Part shown: positions 1-10,985 of the stretch, piece by piece
How positions within the stretch are numbered: the stretch's first letter is position 1
Layout of the letters: each line of letters starts with the position of its first letter
Origin: Arbacia lixula
Taxonomy: Eukaryota; Echinodermata; Echinoidea; Arbacioida; Arbaciidae
DNA length: 64,000 nucleotides
Assembly (NCBI GenBank): GCA_963669155.1
Contig: OZ022597.1
Location: 1,232,638-1,296,637 of the forward strand
Reading direction: 5' to 3'
Translations under genes and position numbers: made by a program
Notes under the pieces: model-generated
What the model was told of the DNA's origin: nothing
The model's database searches: none
Seen by the model: the letters and a program-made list of their open reading frames with translations, nothing else

Positions 1-1324
1 CGATTCGACAATTTGATGATTAAAGCGAATAATTGAAGCCCCTCACTGTTATGATTGTGTAATAAAAATCAATGATTCCGTGGCAGCATCAGATGATTTA
101 TTTTGCGCCACATAAAGTTAGTCTACGTTTAGTACGCGGTTTAAGTTAAACCAGTGTTGTGAAGATGAACCAGTATATATACTCACAGGAAAGGTTCGGA
201 GCTTTACCTGTTTACCGCGCGATCCCAACAGCTCTCTGCGTCTATTATTTTCCGCACAGAGAGCTCTTGACATTTCGAATTCGATAAAAATGTTTTATAG
301 GTACGATCAAAATTCAGTGCAAGGCGAAGAGAGCAAATGCAGATCCCGCGCGAAAATGTGTCGCGCATATATTTCACTCGGCGTTATTGCAATGCGATCT
401 TGTATTAACATAGTCAATGTAGTAAAAGTCGAAACGCTTTTCCTCGCAGTACTAATGAAGGCAGTTGGCATTTACTCTGCTTACTGATATGCCTTGGATG
501 ATTCTGATAAAGACGCCGCAGGAGTTAGCGGCCGTAATACTAAAGTGGGCTTATGCTGTCGTGTGTGGCTTTAGTCATAAATCGTCAATACGACGTCCTC
601 AATTAGATCAGATTCATATGGATTTCATGGAAAGGTAACGCCATCAAATTGCAGTGGAAACACATTGTGACAATTGCTTTATATAAAAGGAGGTAGTAGA
701 GATACCAGGCCAATTGCGTCACAGCATAACAGTTAAAAAAACAGTTTGAAATATATAAGAGAGTTTTAGAAACATCTAAGAAATGCTGTATACGTACTTC
801 AACTCTGTATACTCCATTGGTGCATTTTCGCCCAAATTATACACACGAAACGCATAGAGCAGAAGTCCGTTTGGCACACAAAAATGAAACACAGGCACAA
901 CCTAAAATCATACTTCGTCAATGTCCCGTGCACCTTGACGTACTCAACAATGTATATAATCGTTTTTGCAGACTTATGGCTGTTAACCCCTTTTAGTACC
1001 AACCAGTGTTAGTCCCATGTTGATTACATTAAAGTTAATTGCCTATGTGACTTAGAGGGTGAGATAGTGTGAACGTGTATAAAAAAAAAACATGTTATAG
1101 TTGGATCGTACTTGTGTACAATCTATCACAGACGAAACACGTAGTATGCACGATATAGACAACGATCAGGCACGTGACATAGGCCATGTAGACTATGCAG
1201 GTGGTGTTGTATAGAACCGAATCACCTTCTTATCATTCGTCTACTTTCCTTAGCTCTAAACATAATCCTTTTCTAAATGATCTGCTTTCTTGCAACTCAG
1301 CTTTCTTTTATAGGGAGTAATAAT

Positions 1325-1623
1325 GTACTGGGAAGACAAAGGCATTCAAAAGGTGATTGTGAGCAATCTTCTTGCCAATGGCCTTAAATTCATGTGCTGT
1401 TCATTTTATTAGCATGATTAATGATTAAAGCACAAATCCTCAAATTGTTCGGGCCGAACAATTTGGGGATTTCTGATTAAATCACTAATTATTCCAAGTG
1501 TGGATCTTATGAGGGCAAATAACTTTCAGCAAATTTCTAAAATGGACAGTACATGAATTTAAAACCATTGGCAAGAAGATTGTTCACAATAACCTTTTAA
1601 AGGCCTTTTTGTCTTCCCAGTAC
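1325..1623. mobile_element. Foldback MITE, family F1, internally deleted copy
   Basis: The ends are inverted copies of GTACTGGGAAGAC. The arms contain AGCAATCTTCTTGCCAATGG on the left and its inverse on the right. The centre is a near-perfect palindrome (AAATTGTTCGG/CCGAACAATTT). Compared with its partner at 24193-24540, this copy lacks about 51 bp of the left arm next to a TTA repeat. It has no coding capacity, so any movement would have depended on a transposase supplied elsewhere. The superfamily is not determined. Confidence 0.85.
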
Positions 1624-2375
1624 TTGCCCTTTTACTCTTCAGTTACCACATGTTCCTTCGTTTACAGCTAATGTACACAAATCCCATAGAGTAGATTGTC
1701 GTCTTACAGCCAAGGGGTTAAACCCCCACGTGACTGCGATGCAATTTCCAGACGTTGTACGCCCAACCCTAATATATCAACATTTGGTGCATGATCAGGC
1801 AATGTTCTCCTTTAAGGGAGGAAGTAATCGCGGGCGGGATCTCAAGATGAAAGAAACGGTCTGGTGAGTGATATAATCTCTCGCAAGACTGGGCTTAGTT
1901 TTGGCTGCCAGCCACTGATGACTAACCTGCATGATTCCTGATGATGTTCTTGTTTTCAAATGATGTACTGCATACATGATATAAGGCAATTTCAGCTCTC
2001 ATCAATTTTTCCTTTTACGTAGTTTTATTTTGCTGTTATATAATTCCGAACTGTGAGCGTGAGTTCATAGTATAACATACCGATAATGAAGACATTGTTA
2101 CAGGTTCACCAGTGCACTGTTGGATAACAATTACCACTGATGCTATTTTTGCTACCAATGTCAATTTCTATGAAAACCTTGAATTTGATTGGCTGTCGAG
2201 CTATGTTGTCACCGTAGATACCATTGGTGACAGAGTTACCATTAATGTTAAGTGTTATGTAACATGGCCCTAGGCTGGATCTTTGTCGTCGTCCTCTCTC
2301 CATCTTTCTCTGCATCTATATTCCCTATTTCCCTGCCATTTTCCTCTCTGCCACTTGTTACATGTTCCTCTGCAA

Positions 2376-2850
2376 TACACCGGTTCGTAGTTAGCTCTGG
2401 AGCAAGTTTGATCACTATGACCTTTCCCTTTTTCATTAGGATAAGCAGTTGATTAATATGTCATTTCAAAAGGAGATGTTACGTAATGTGCTTACCCGAC
2501 ATAGCAATTGGCGATATTCAACCTCTAATAAAGGAACCATCTCAAAACAGGTGACAAGAATAGTAGGCTACGGTCTGTGAACAATTGGGAAAGCTTCTAT
2601 TACATTGTTTATTGTAAACTAATTGTTGTCGTTTGGCCTGTTGTCAAATACCCCGTGATTGAACACCTTGGTGTTCTTTTATAAATTGGATAACAAGCAT
2701 ATTCTAAAATAACTTATTAATGATGATGCTCATCTCAGTGATTTAAAAACCAACAAGCTGGTTTGGTCACTATGACCTTCATCTGTTCATGCGCAAACTG
2801 TATTTACGAACTGGCTTATATGGTTAACACCCCGCACTCGTTATTAACCT
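2376..2850. mobile_element. Presence/absence segment, possible MITE (copy A only)
   Basis: About 475 bp lying between TCTGCAATA and the CTCTTCAATCAG block are absent at the matching point in copy A' (about 25297-25325). Near its ends are GATCACTATGACC (2409 on) and GGTCACTATGACC (2764 on), with GGTTCGTA-like and TACGAACTGG-like sequences as imperfect inverted repeats further out. No transposase reading frame is visible. It could equally be a plain deletion in A'. Confidence 0.45.
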
Positions 2851-3289
2851 CTCTTCAATCAGCTTTGTCGCTGCTTCCTCACTTATCTTCCTTTGTGCCT
2901 GACTTTCTTTCTTTATCTCCGTCTCCGTTACAAAGTCATGAAGTAAACGCTGAGGTTTGATGTAAATTGTCAAACTAATACATATACCGTATCCACCACA
3001 TCAAACCCGTGAGAGAAGCCAATATTAACAAACGCGTAACCCAGAGACACGAAATCTCACCTGAAATGACGGTGGTGAATCGACTCGTGTTTACATGTTA
3101 TACCTCTCTGGATTTTATAGCCTCTCTTGGCCCCTTTCACCCATCCAGAATGCCTACTGACAATCGCACACGCCTGTCGGCAGTCCATTCCAGAATGTTG
3201 TTTATATACAATCTGGCAGCTTGAATATTTATTACGTGATGTCAACGCGCATCCCCGTCCTCACCCTCTTCCATCCCACCCCTTGGTAC

Positions 3290-3292
<3 letters not shown>

Positions 3293-3359
<67 letters not shown>

Positions 3360-3620
3360 GCACATACACATGCACACACACATGCACACACGCATGTGTA
3401 CACACACATACACGCACACACATGCACACATACAAACACACATACACGCACACACATGCACACACATATGCACACACACATACACTCACACACACACACA
3501 CCTACACACACACACACACACGCACACACACGCACTAGCGCACACACACATACATGCATACACACATACATATTTATCACGTTCTGACAAGGCCCAGTAA
3601 CCCCCCCCCCCCCCCCCCCC
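3293..3620 (+). repeat. Compound (CT)n-(CA)n microsatellite followed by poly-C
   Basis: A (CT)n tract of about 46 bases runs into about 240 bases of interrupted CA repeat, then 20 C residues at 3601-3620. The A' counterpart (25770-26090) has lost the CT tract and carries a longer CA tract, so the locus has turned over between the copies. Apparent His/Thr- and Val/Cys-rich reading frames here are translations of the repeat. Confidence 0.97.
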
Positions 3621-4870
3621 ACCCCCTCCTACTCGAACACACACCACTACCTGGTGATATGAGTTTACAGACTTGACGTAATGCTCGTGGAGTCGTGGAG
3701 ACGGGGAATATATTTAACGCCAGGTCTACGGCACATACATCATCATCCGCCAGGTTTAAAGCAGACGAGTTTAAAGGTAATGCACCCAATTCGAAGGCGT
3801 ACCCAAGTCATAAAATTTAGTACAGCATTACAGGCCCAGTTCGTAAGATATGAAGCGAAATTCCTAACAATCTCATTCATTATGGTGTATTGATAGTTAG
3901 TAGTCCCCAAGAAGGACATTTCGCCCGATTTTGTGAACGTATATTGCGGTTCGTCTAATTACAAGCAAAACTGTAAAAATGTATGCATGCATTCGTCCAT
4001 AATTCGTCAAAAATACAAGTCGTTTTATCATGAACTTAATAAAATGTCTCCGATGACAGCATTGGCAACGAATGAATCTTTATTTTTTTGCAGGTACTAG
4101 ACTGTACTTAAATCACCGTCTTACAAATCCGCATAAGCATATACAGGTAGTATCAAACAATATTTTGTGGTTGCGATTTCTCATATTCTGAGAGAAATAA
4201 TTAGACCTTATCTTCTTCTGGGGTATGAACATAAACTGGTATATAATACCTGCAAATGGTATATGCTACCTTAAAAATAAAATGCCAATACCCAACAGAT
4301 TAAGAATATTGCTAGCGAGTGAGTGGTTACACCTGCAGTCTCCATTAGTGGTTTTGTGAACGGATGTTCATTAACCCTATTCAAGCCAGGGAAGTGAAGC
4401 TCTACGGAATTTGTGTTGTATTACGCATGAACGCACGCACATGCAGCATACGGAGAGCTAATGTATGTAGAAACGATATACGTATACGAAATACTTCAAA
4501 TATCTACGTATTCCGATCTACTGCTGATGTGGATATACTATATCATCACACATATTTGCTTTATCACCATCCAAATGCTTTAATCAAATCAAGTACCTCT
4601 TGACATATTTATATATAATAAGGACTGTGCAGTAATAGCATCGCATCAGCGATACAAAGCGGTAGAATATGAAGAGACATCGTGGATCGAGTATACCACT
4701 CGAACTAAGCAAAGTATCATCTTCTATTCACCCACTTGATTAAACATACATTAAATTGCCTTACCAGTCATAAAATCCAATTGTCTTCCCGATCATAAAC
4801 GGCTCCTATTAAACGTACGAATGTGGTTGCATTAAACAACTGTCACGTGATTGTACAGAACTTTATAGTT

Positions 4871-4891
4871 GGGGGGGGGGGGGGGGGGGGG
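4871..4891. repeat. Poly-G run
   Basis: 21 consecutive G residues. The A' counterpart at about 27345-27363 is a slightly shorter run. Confidence 0.97.
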
Positions 4892-4922
4892 ACTTGTTTG
4901 AGCATATGGTAAAGGAATTTGC

Positions 4923-5191
4923 AGATCTAGGTATATATGTCACACCTGCTTGTTCATAAGTGACATGTAGTTTCATAGTTAGGTAGTATACACATGTATT
5001 AGCTGGTGATATGCACGGCAAACCTCTGTACTTTTCATTCAATTGCTGCACATTTTACCAGCCATATCCATGATTTTTCCAGTGCCCTTAGTTGGATTAA
5101 GGGGTCCAATAGACTGAGGATTATCCCCTTATTTTATTTTTAGCTTCTTAATAAAATCGATTAAAAGAAGAAAAAAAGATCTAGGTATATA
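4923..5191 (+). mobile_element. Retroposon-like insertion with 15-bp target-site duplication (copy A only)
   Basis: AGATCTAGGTATATA occurs at 4923-4937 and again at 5177-5191. Copy A' has it once, next to ACACGAACAAG. The intervening 240 bp end in an A-rich tail (AAAAGAAGAAAAAAA) just before the second copy of the direct repeat. An insert of a few hundred bases with a 3' A-rich tail and a long target-site duplication is the signature of LINE-machinery retroposition (a SINE or a 5'-truncated LINE). I see no clear RNA polymerase III A/B boxes and no protein, so the family is unknown. Confidence 0.75.
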
Positions 5192-6217
5192 TATATAGAC
5201 ACGAACAAGTTACGGCGATATCGCCATGGTCCGGTCTTGTGAGTACCGCGATGTATCTATCATTGCGACGTCGCTCTTATTACAGTCATGACAGTGAAAT
5301 GTTATACATGATCGTTGTTGTTAAGGTATACTACTGATCCGTGCAGAGTTTCATGAATTTTCTTTTAAAAAGGACTACCCTGTCTTTAAATGACCTACGC
5401 CCATGAAACATGTTGATACGCATGGTTACGAGAACATTCCATTAACTGATGAGAAAACACGGTAAAACAACTCGTTGATTGAATACCCCACCCCCCTCCT
5501 CACCCACCCTCCCCACACACACATCCATCACATCGCTCCCTCTATTTTTCTGTTGCTCTGTGCGTATGTCATGTGCACATCGTTCATTCCCAAACGACAA
5601 ACCAGGATGCACGGTTGACACCACTGACGGTCTGACGGCGTACTCTGAAATTCCATTAAATAAATCAGGAGCGAGTAGAACAATCCCATTACACTAATGC
5701 GTGCGTTATTCATTGTCATTCCGAGTGAAATACGTCGCTTTTAGAGCTACTGCTTTGAATATGAGGAGAAGGGGGAAAAGCACATGGAAAACACCATAAT
5801 GAAATATCAGACGTTATTCATAAACTGCGCGTGAATAGCTTCTAGGAAGAGTCAAACGGATATGAATGTGAACGCGAAGGGAATCAAAGAGCAGATTTTG
5901 ATCACCACCAGCAGATCGATAACTCCAAATCTGTATCGGATGTAACGAGCATGCATGTGTGCGCAGATATAATAAAAATGATCGATTCATCACATCGCTC
6001 GCAGAACATATTCTCAGCCGTTCCCCGGAGACGTATTTATCGATGCTCTCATTTTCCTCACAACACCTGCAGGTGATTCGATTAACGTCGAATCACGTGG
6101 TTTTAATGTTCCCATCCGATTTGTTTCCCGCCATCCTCGTGAAAGTGACGGCCAAAGTAATATTATGCAACGGTTAAATAAACCATTAAGATAATAAATG
6201 GTGTAATACATCCGGGT

Positions 6218-6357
6218 CATCATCAACACAAATGCCATCATTACCATCGTCATTATTATCACTATCAACATCGACATCACTACCACCACCACCACAGGCA
6301 TCATCATCATCGCCATGACCATCACAGCCTTCCTTATCATCATCGCCATCATTATCC
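6218..6357. repeat. Degenerate ATC/CAT triplet repeat
   Basis: Imperfect ATC-type triplets. The counterpart is at about 28370-28506. Met/Val-rich reading frames on the minus strand are repeat translations. Confidence 0.9.
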
Positions 6358-6865
6358 CTTACAAGGTTGACTTAAAATTGATCAAGATGAGAGTCTAAGA
6401 AACAGACGCACGTTTTGAAGCAAAACTTTTGTTGAATTGAGTGTGTGACTCTATGCATATACGTCTCCGGTTTCCACGCTGTTGGGTTTTATAATGCGAC
6501 CTTAAAAAAGAGATTCTCATACTGACTAGTCCTTTAATATTCTCTTCTTTTCACAGTCCGTCCCGCAGATGAAATTGAGAAAAATTAGTCTAAAAAAGCC
6601 ATACCCATTTGATTGAATATTCTGAATACAAAATACCTAACAGCCTGGATTACAGGCTAACTACTTCATGATCCTGATGTGAGCACTCCCCCCCCCCCCC
6701 TCTCCTCACCCCAAGGCAACTGGCTCATCCCTGTTTGTGAATGAGGACACCAGGTGAATAAAAGGTGTCCCAGAGAATCCGCGACGCGAAGCACGCCGTG
6801 AGATAATTTTAATAAGCTGGAGATCATCCACTTGAGCATTCGTTGGATTCCTACTCGCGACACAA

Positions 6866-7695
6866 TAGTAACGGTCCACTGGTGTCGTTGACATCTATCC
6901 CATACTGTGCATACGTTAACAGATACCTGCTCTCGATAAAGTCTTAATCGTCATTGCTATTTCCACAATAATCATATTATAATGCTATATATTGCTGTTG
7001 ATTAATACACTTTTCATTTCCACTATGTAATAGTGATGGTTAACTGGTGGAGTTTACATGTATTATCCTTTATGCAGACAAATACTTACGTGCCTACTCT
7101 CGCCAAAGTCTTTACCGACATTGCTGCTATTTCCACAGTATTTATATCACGATGGTCTATATTGTCGTTGATTAATACATTCTTCCTTTCCACTATACAA
7201 TAGTGATGGTTGACTGGTGGAATTGACAGGTATTATCACTTGCCATGCATACGCTAACACATACCTGCTGTCGCTAAAGTCTTATCGTTATTGCCATTCC
7301 CACAGTAATATCATAATGGTATCAATCACGGTTGGCTAGTGTCGTTCATATGCATTTTCCCCATATTAACCCTTAGTTTTGCCAGATTAAATGCCGCTCT
7401 ATGAAATGTGTGCAGATACTGGTGAAAAATACACAATATGGAATATAAGAAGTTCACAAATGCACTCTCGCTTATGTCTTTACTGTTATTGTTATTTCCA
7501 CGGTAGTTCGTCATAGTGGTATTAAGTGCTGTCGACTATAATACCATTCCTATCCACTACCATGATAACACGCACAATACCCCCCTGTGTGAACCGATAC
7601 CGACTGTCGCTAGAGCCCTTACTGCTATTGTTTGTTTATAAAGGAATCATGTTCCCGTGGTTATAATGTCATTTCTGGTTGTTCACTATATATAC
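6866..7695 (+). repeat. Degenerate tandem array, period about 170 bp, five units (copy A)
   Basis: An anchor of the form CT(C/G)TCGnnAAAGTCTT recurs at about 6930, 7097, 7268, 7465 and 7604. Within each unit it is followed by a TTGCTATTTCCACA-like block. Most units also have TTGATTAATACA and an AATAGTGATGGTT(A/G)ACTGGTGG-like block. Spacings are 167, 171, 197 and 139. The units are strongly diverged, so the array is old. It is not simple-sequence DNA and contains no reading frame. Confidence 0.8.
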
Positions 7696-8760
7696 TCTCC
7701 CTGGTTACGTATAATAATTATATATAACGAATACATAATAACGTTAGCTCAATTAAAATGTCCCAACTCAATTTGTGATATTGTTCCACGTAGAAATCTG
7801 CAATGTATACACGCTATGTAATAGTGTTTTTTTAACACTTATATTATCGGGCCTTGAAACCCATATTGGCTTACTACATATCTCCATGACAATAGAAGGA
7901 GCGTAAGCAAATAATCAACGTTGGTAAGGATGATAGTTCGTCTCATTGCCTGAAACCAAAAGTCGATTATTTGCTTTATATTCCACATCTGAAACCAACT
8001 ATCTATACCAAAAATGACAATTTAACGTACAAAAGTAATGTTTACTTCTCTACCCAACCCCGAGCCACTGCCATGGGAACACGCGTTAGGACGCGCGTTA
8101 GGACGCGTTAGTAGGAGCTAGGTCAAGTGATAGTCCGAGTGTAACGCACTTTCATTTCGCGGGTACTCAAAAATTTTATCACGGGTTATGACTGTGAGGA
8201 GCGAAGAGATAAGCGAAACCAAAAAGTACTATCACCTAGAGTGTTACAAACTTTTCTTCTCAGGTGATCAGATGGGCAAAACTACGCTTTGTCACGTGAT
8301 CAACTCTTGACCAATCATACAGCAACATTGTTAGTATGTGGAATATAAAGAGAAATATCTGGTAAAGAGAGAGTGATAGTCTTTTTTGTCTTGAAATAAA
8401 TAATAAGTCAAGGCAAAGAAACAAAACGTTCACATTCTTTTTACCATATCAAATTGCAAAAAGTGCCGACATGAACAAGATCGGCCCTTCATCTTAATTA
8501 CAAAAGAACAGGAGAGAACTTCGTGGCTCAAAAAAAAAAAAAAAAAAAAAAAAGAACACGAGGAAGGGAAATGATTAGGCATTCGACGGCAATACCCAAA
8601 TCCTCAAAACTGGAGCAGGTGAAATGACGTGATGGGAAAGATTGCGAATGTGCTATTTCTACCACAATTGGCACACGTGGTAAAAAATCTGGGACACGGC
8701 CCAAAATACTGAAAAGGGGGATTTACTTCACCCAGTTATATTGCATGACATGCTTTTTCC
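7690..8760 (+). promoter_or_regulatory. Low-divergence block with promoter-like motifs (copy A)
   Basis: This stretch is markedly better conserved against 29880-30945 than most of the duplicated segment. It holds, in order, a short ACGCGTTAGG minisatellite (about 8080-8109), an E-box GTCACGTGAT (8291-8300), a CCAAT box GACCAATCAT (8309-8318) and a TATA-like TATAAAG (8344-8350). That order and spacing resemble a RNA polymerase II promoter firing rightward near 8375. A start codon at 8472 opens only an eight-codon frame, so no protein product is evident. A variable poly-A (8530-8552) follows. Transcription is inference. Confidence 0.35.
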
Positions 8761-9163
8761 TATACCGTACGTATGCTAACAACCACACACGTACATCGGT
8801 AGCCTAGCATTCAGGCTGTTGGATATTGTCACTTTTCCACTCTTCTTTTATTCATAGGTGGGGAGGGACTTGTCTACTGCAGTCAGACTCTGTTAATTGC
8901 AGTGTTTAGGAATTACAAATAAAAGCCTGAAAGGTAGACTCGGTTGATGCAAATCTGTAATCATTATATTTCAGACTACAGTATGTCACGTCTGATTGCA
9001 GAAGGACGGTAAAGCGTAAGGCAACGCAGGACTATAGAGAGAGGGTGATATAGTAAGAAAAAAAAAATAGAGGGAGAACTGAAGAAGGGAGAAACGGTGA
9101 AAGAGATACAAAAAAGTGCAAAGGGAGAGGGAAAAACATGCATCCCAGAAAGAAAACGAGACA

Positions 9164-9174
9164 GAAACAGAGAA

Positions 9175-9225
<51 letters not shown>

Positions 9226-9264
9226 GACAGATAGAGAGAGAGAGAAAGAGACATACAGACATAT

Positions 9265-9306
<42 letters not shown>

Positions 9307-9319
9307 GGGGGGGGGGGGG
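9164..9319 (+). repeat. Compound (GA)n-(GACA)n-(GA)n-(G)n microsatellite
   Basis: GA repeats, then about nine GACA units (9189-9224), then GA repeats and a 15-base G-run. The A' counterpart (31380-31450) lacks the GACA tract. Ser/Leu-rich minus-strand frames are repeat translations. Confidence 0.95.
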
Positions 9320-9879
9320 TGCTAACCAGTGTAAGAAATGAAGACGGAGAGAGATACGGGGAGTCCAGGAGTCTAAGAATAAAGATAGCTCTCATCTATG
9401 CGTGTATATTTGAAACAGACCTAGCATGTAAGACGATAGTTTTATTATCGTAGAGCCACATGTCATAACAAGCATGGCAAATGCATCTGCGTCCCCATAC
9501 TATCTCTAAAAATGCACGCCCGAGGGCTTGTCGGTGTGCCTAATCATGTAAAACAGACGAAACGGGCTAATCATTAACTCAAGCAAATATTAAGATAATA
9601 CATCAAATCCAGATTAGTGTTAATAAACACCGCGTTTAAGTCATCGTGCAAATACTAATAGCCGAGCTAACCCGGTTAGCCGTCTCAGTTGGACAACGCA
9701 ATTAATTAGACACTACTGTGACTGCGACTGCGACTGGTAGCTGTTCTTAACATTACGACGCATGTGCAGTTGCGTCACGTCCACCTGCATGTTACAATAG
9801 GCAATGCAGATGCTACGTCACAGTCACAGACAGTCCTGACAATCGAAAACTCTCTACTGACAAAAGAAACGCTTACGTA

Positions 9880-9910
9880 CACACACACGCGCACCCCCCC
9901 CCCCAACACA

Positions 9911-9950
<40 letters not shown>

Positions 9951-10035
9951 CACACACACACACACACACACAAACACACACATACACCTCGTGCCCTCTC
10001 ACAGAATATCTCTCTCACTCTCTCTCTCTCTCTCT
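9880..10035 (+). repeat. Compound poly-C, (CA)n, (CT)n microsatellite
   Basis: A C-run, an interrupted CA tract and a short CT tract. The A' counterpart is at about 32010-32150 with fewer CA units. Confidence 0.95.
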
Positions 10036-10480
10036 AGCTCTCTTGTTCTTTTTCTCGCCATCTTTCCCACGGTCTTCAGAAAATTTTCAGAAGATTTGCA
10101 TAGTAACACAACCCGGCCGCACAACAAGCTAGAGTGCAGAACTGCATTATACAAGCTGCTCCGTTTCCATGGCAATGCTAGGTTCACCATCGCGTGCCAC
10201 CAAGCGACCGAATCCTCGATTAATGTAAATGAATGTCAAAAACGGCGTTATCGACAAAAATCGACTGCCAAATCAGATGATCAAAGGCGGTTAGAAAGTT
10301 AATGTCAGGCCATTTACCCCGGCTCCATATGGCACAGAGGCAACTCAATATGTTATCATCCTTACGCGCTGTCTCGAAGGAAACATTTTAATATATCATT
10401 TCAAAACAAAACTTTATGCTCGTGGTTAACTACGAAGCTTACTCAATTCAATTCAATTTAAGGTTTATTAAAAATTATCT
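10036..10480 (+). promoter_or_regulatory. Near-invariant block with POU, RFX and TCF-like motifs (copy A)
   Basis: Only three or four bases differ from 32150-32600, far fewer than in most surrounding DNA. Visible motif matches are the octamer ATTTGCAT (10094-10101), an RFX X-box-like GTTTCCATGGCAAT (10163-10176) and a TCF/LEF-type ATCAAAGG (10280-10287). A 103-codon frame (9991-10302) is identical in both copies but begins inside the CT repeat and resembles no family I know. Cis-regulation is the more likely reason for conservation; recent gene conversion is an alternative. Confidence 0.4.
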
Positions 10481-10549
10481 TCGCAGCCATGCAGCTGAAT
10501 TGCGATAATTTACAGGGTAAAAACAAATATAAATACAACATATGAAATA

Positions 10550-10985
10550 TGACGAATATCCTCTGCAAGTATAAATATTTAAAAAAATCTTATAAATGGT
10601 ATGAAAACTAAAAAAAAGATAATTATACATTAAACAGACTGTAAGTTTCTTTAAGATGCATTGTAAATTTACTGTACGACAATAAGATGATAACCGAAAC
10701 CACTTTATGTCAGCAGTACTTAACATAAGTTAAGTTTAGGTAAGAACAGTATTTTCATCAATAATATGCGAGTATAAATATTCAAAAAGTTCTTATAAAT
10801 AGTATGAAAACAAAAAGATAATTATACATTATATTATATTATACATCAATAATATGCGAGTATAAATATTCAAAAAGTTCTTATAAATAGTATGAAAAAA
10901 AAAAGATAATTATACATTTAAAAAAGGTTGTGAGTTTCTTTATTGTAGATTTACTGTACGACAATAAGATACCATTTATTTATAC
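10550..10985 (+). repeat. AT-rich tandem repeat, unit number differs between copies
   Basis: A unit containing GTATAAATATT, CTTATAAAT(G/A)GTATGAAAA, GATAATTATACATT and TTTACTGTACGACAA recurs. In copy A an extra 88-bp subunit is present (CATCAATAATATGCG at 10756 and ATCAATAATATGCG from 10845). A' (about 32675-32998) has one subunit fewer. Confidence 0.8.

Noticed and set aside
290..487. 65-codon frame kept open in both copies (partner 23178-23375)
   Set aside because: Most of the differences change amino acids, the frame is short, and no homologous family or splice context is visible.
3601..3620. C-run considered as telomere-like or i-motif element
   Set aside because: No TTAGGG-type repeats anywhere. 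It is a homopolymer beside a microsatellite, like many others here.
3127..3622. Long Thr/His-rich and Cys/Val-rich reading frames on both strands
   Set aside because: Pure translation of CA/CT repeats. The same pattern explains the frames at 25697-26205, 9764-10132 and 19441-19767.
4364..4603. 79-codon frame kept open in both copies (partner 26833-27072)
   Set aside because: The copies differ by about eight amino-acid replacements against only about two silent changes, a non-coding pattern. No domain is recognisable.
9189..9224. Regularly spaced short repeats that might be read as a CRISPR-like array
   Set aside because: A plain GACA tetranucleotide microsatellite with no spacers, in a eukaryotic sequence.
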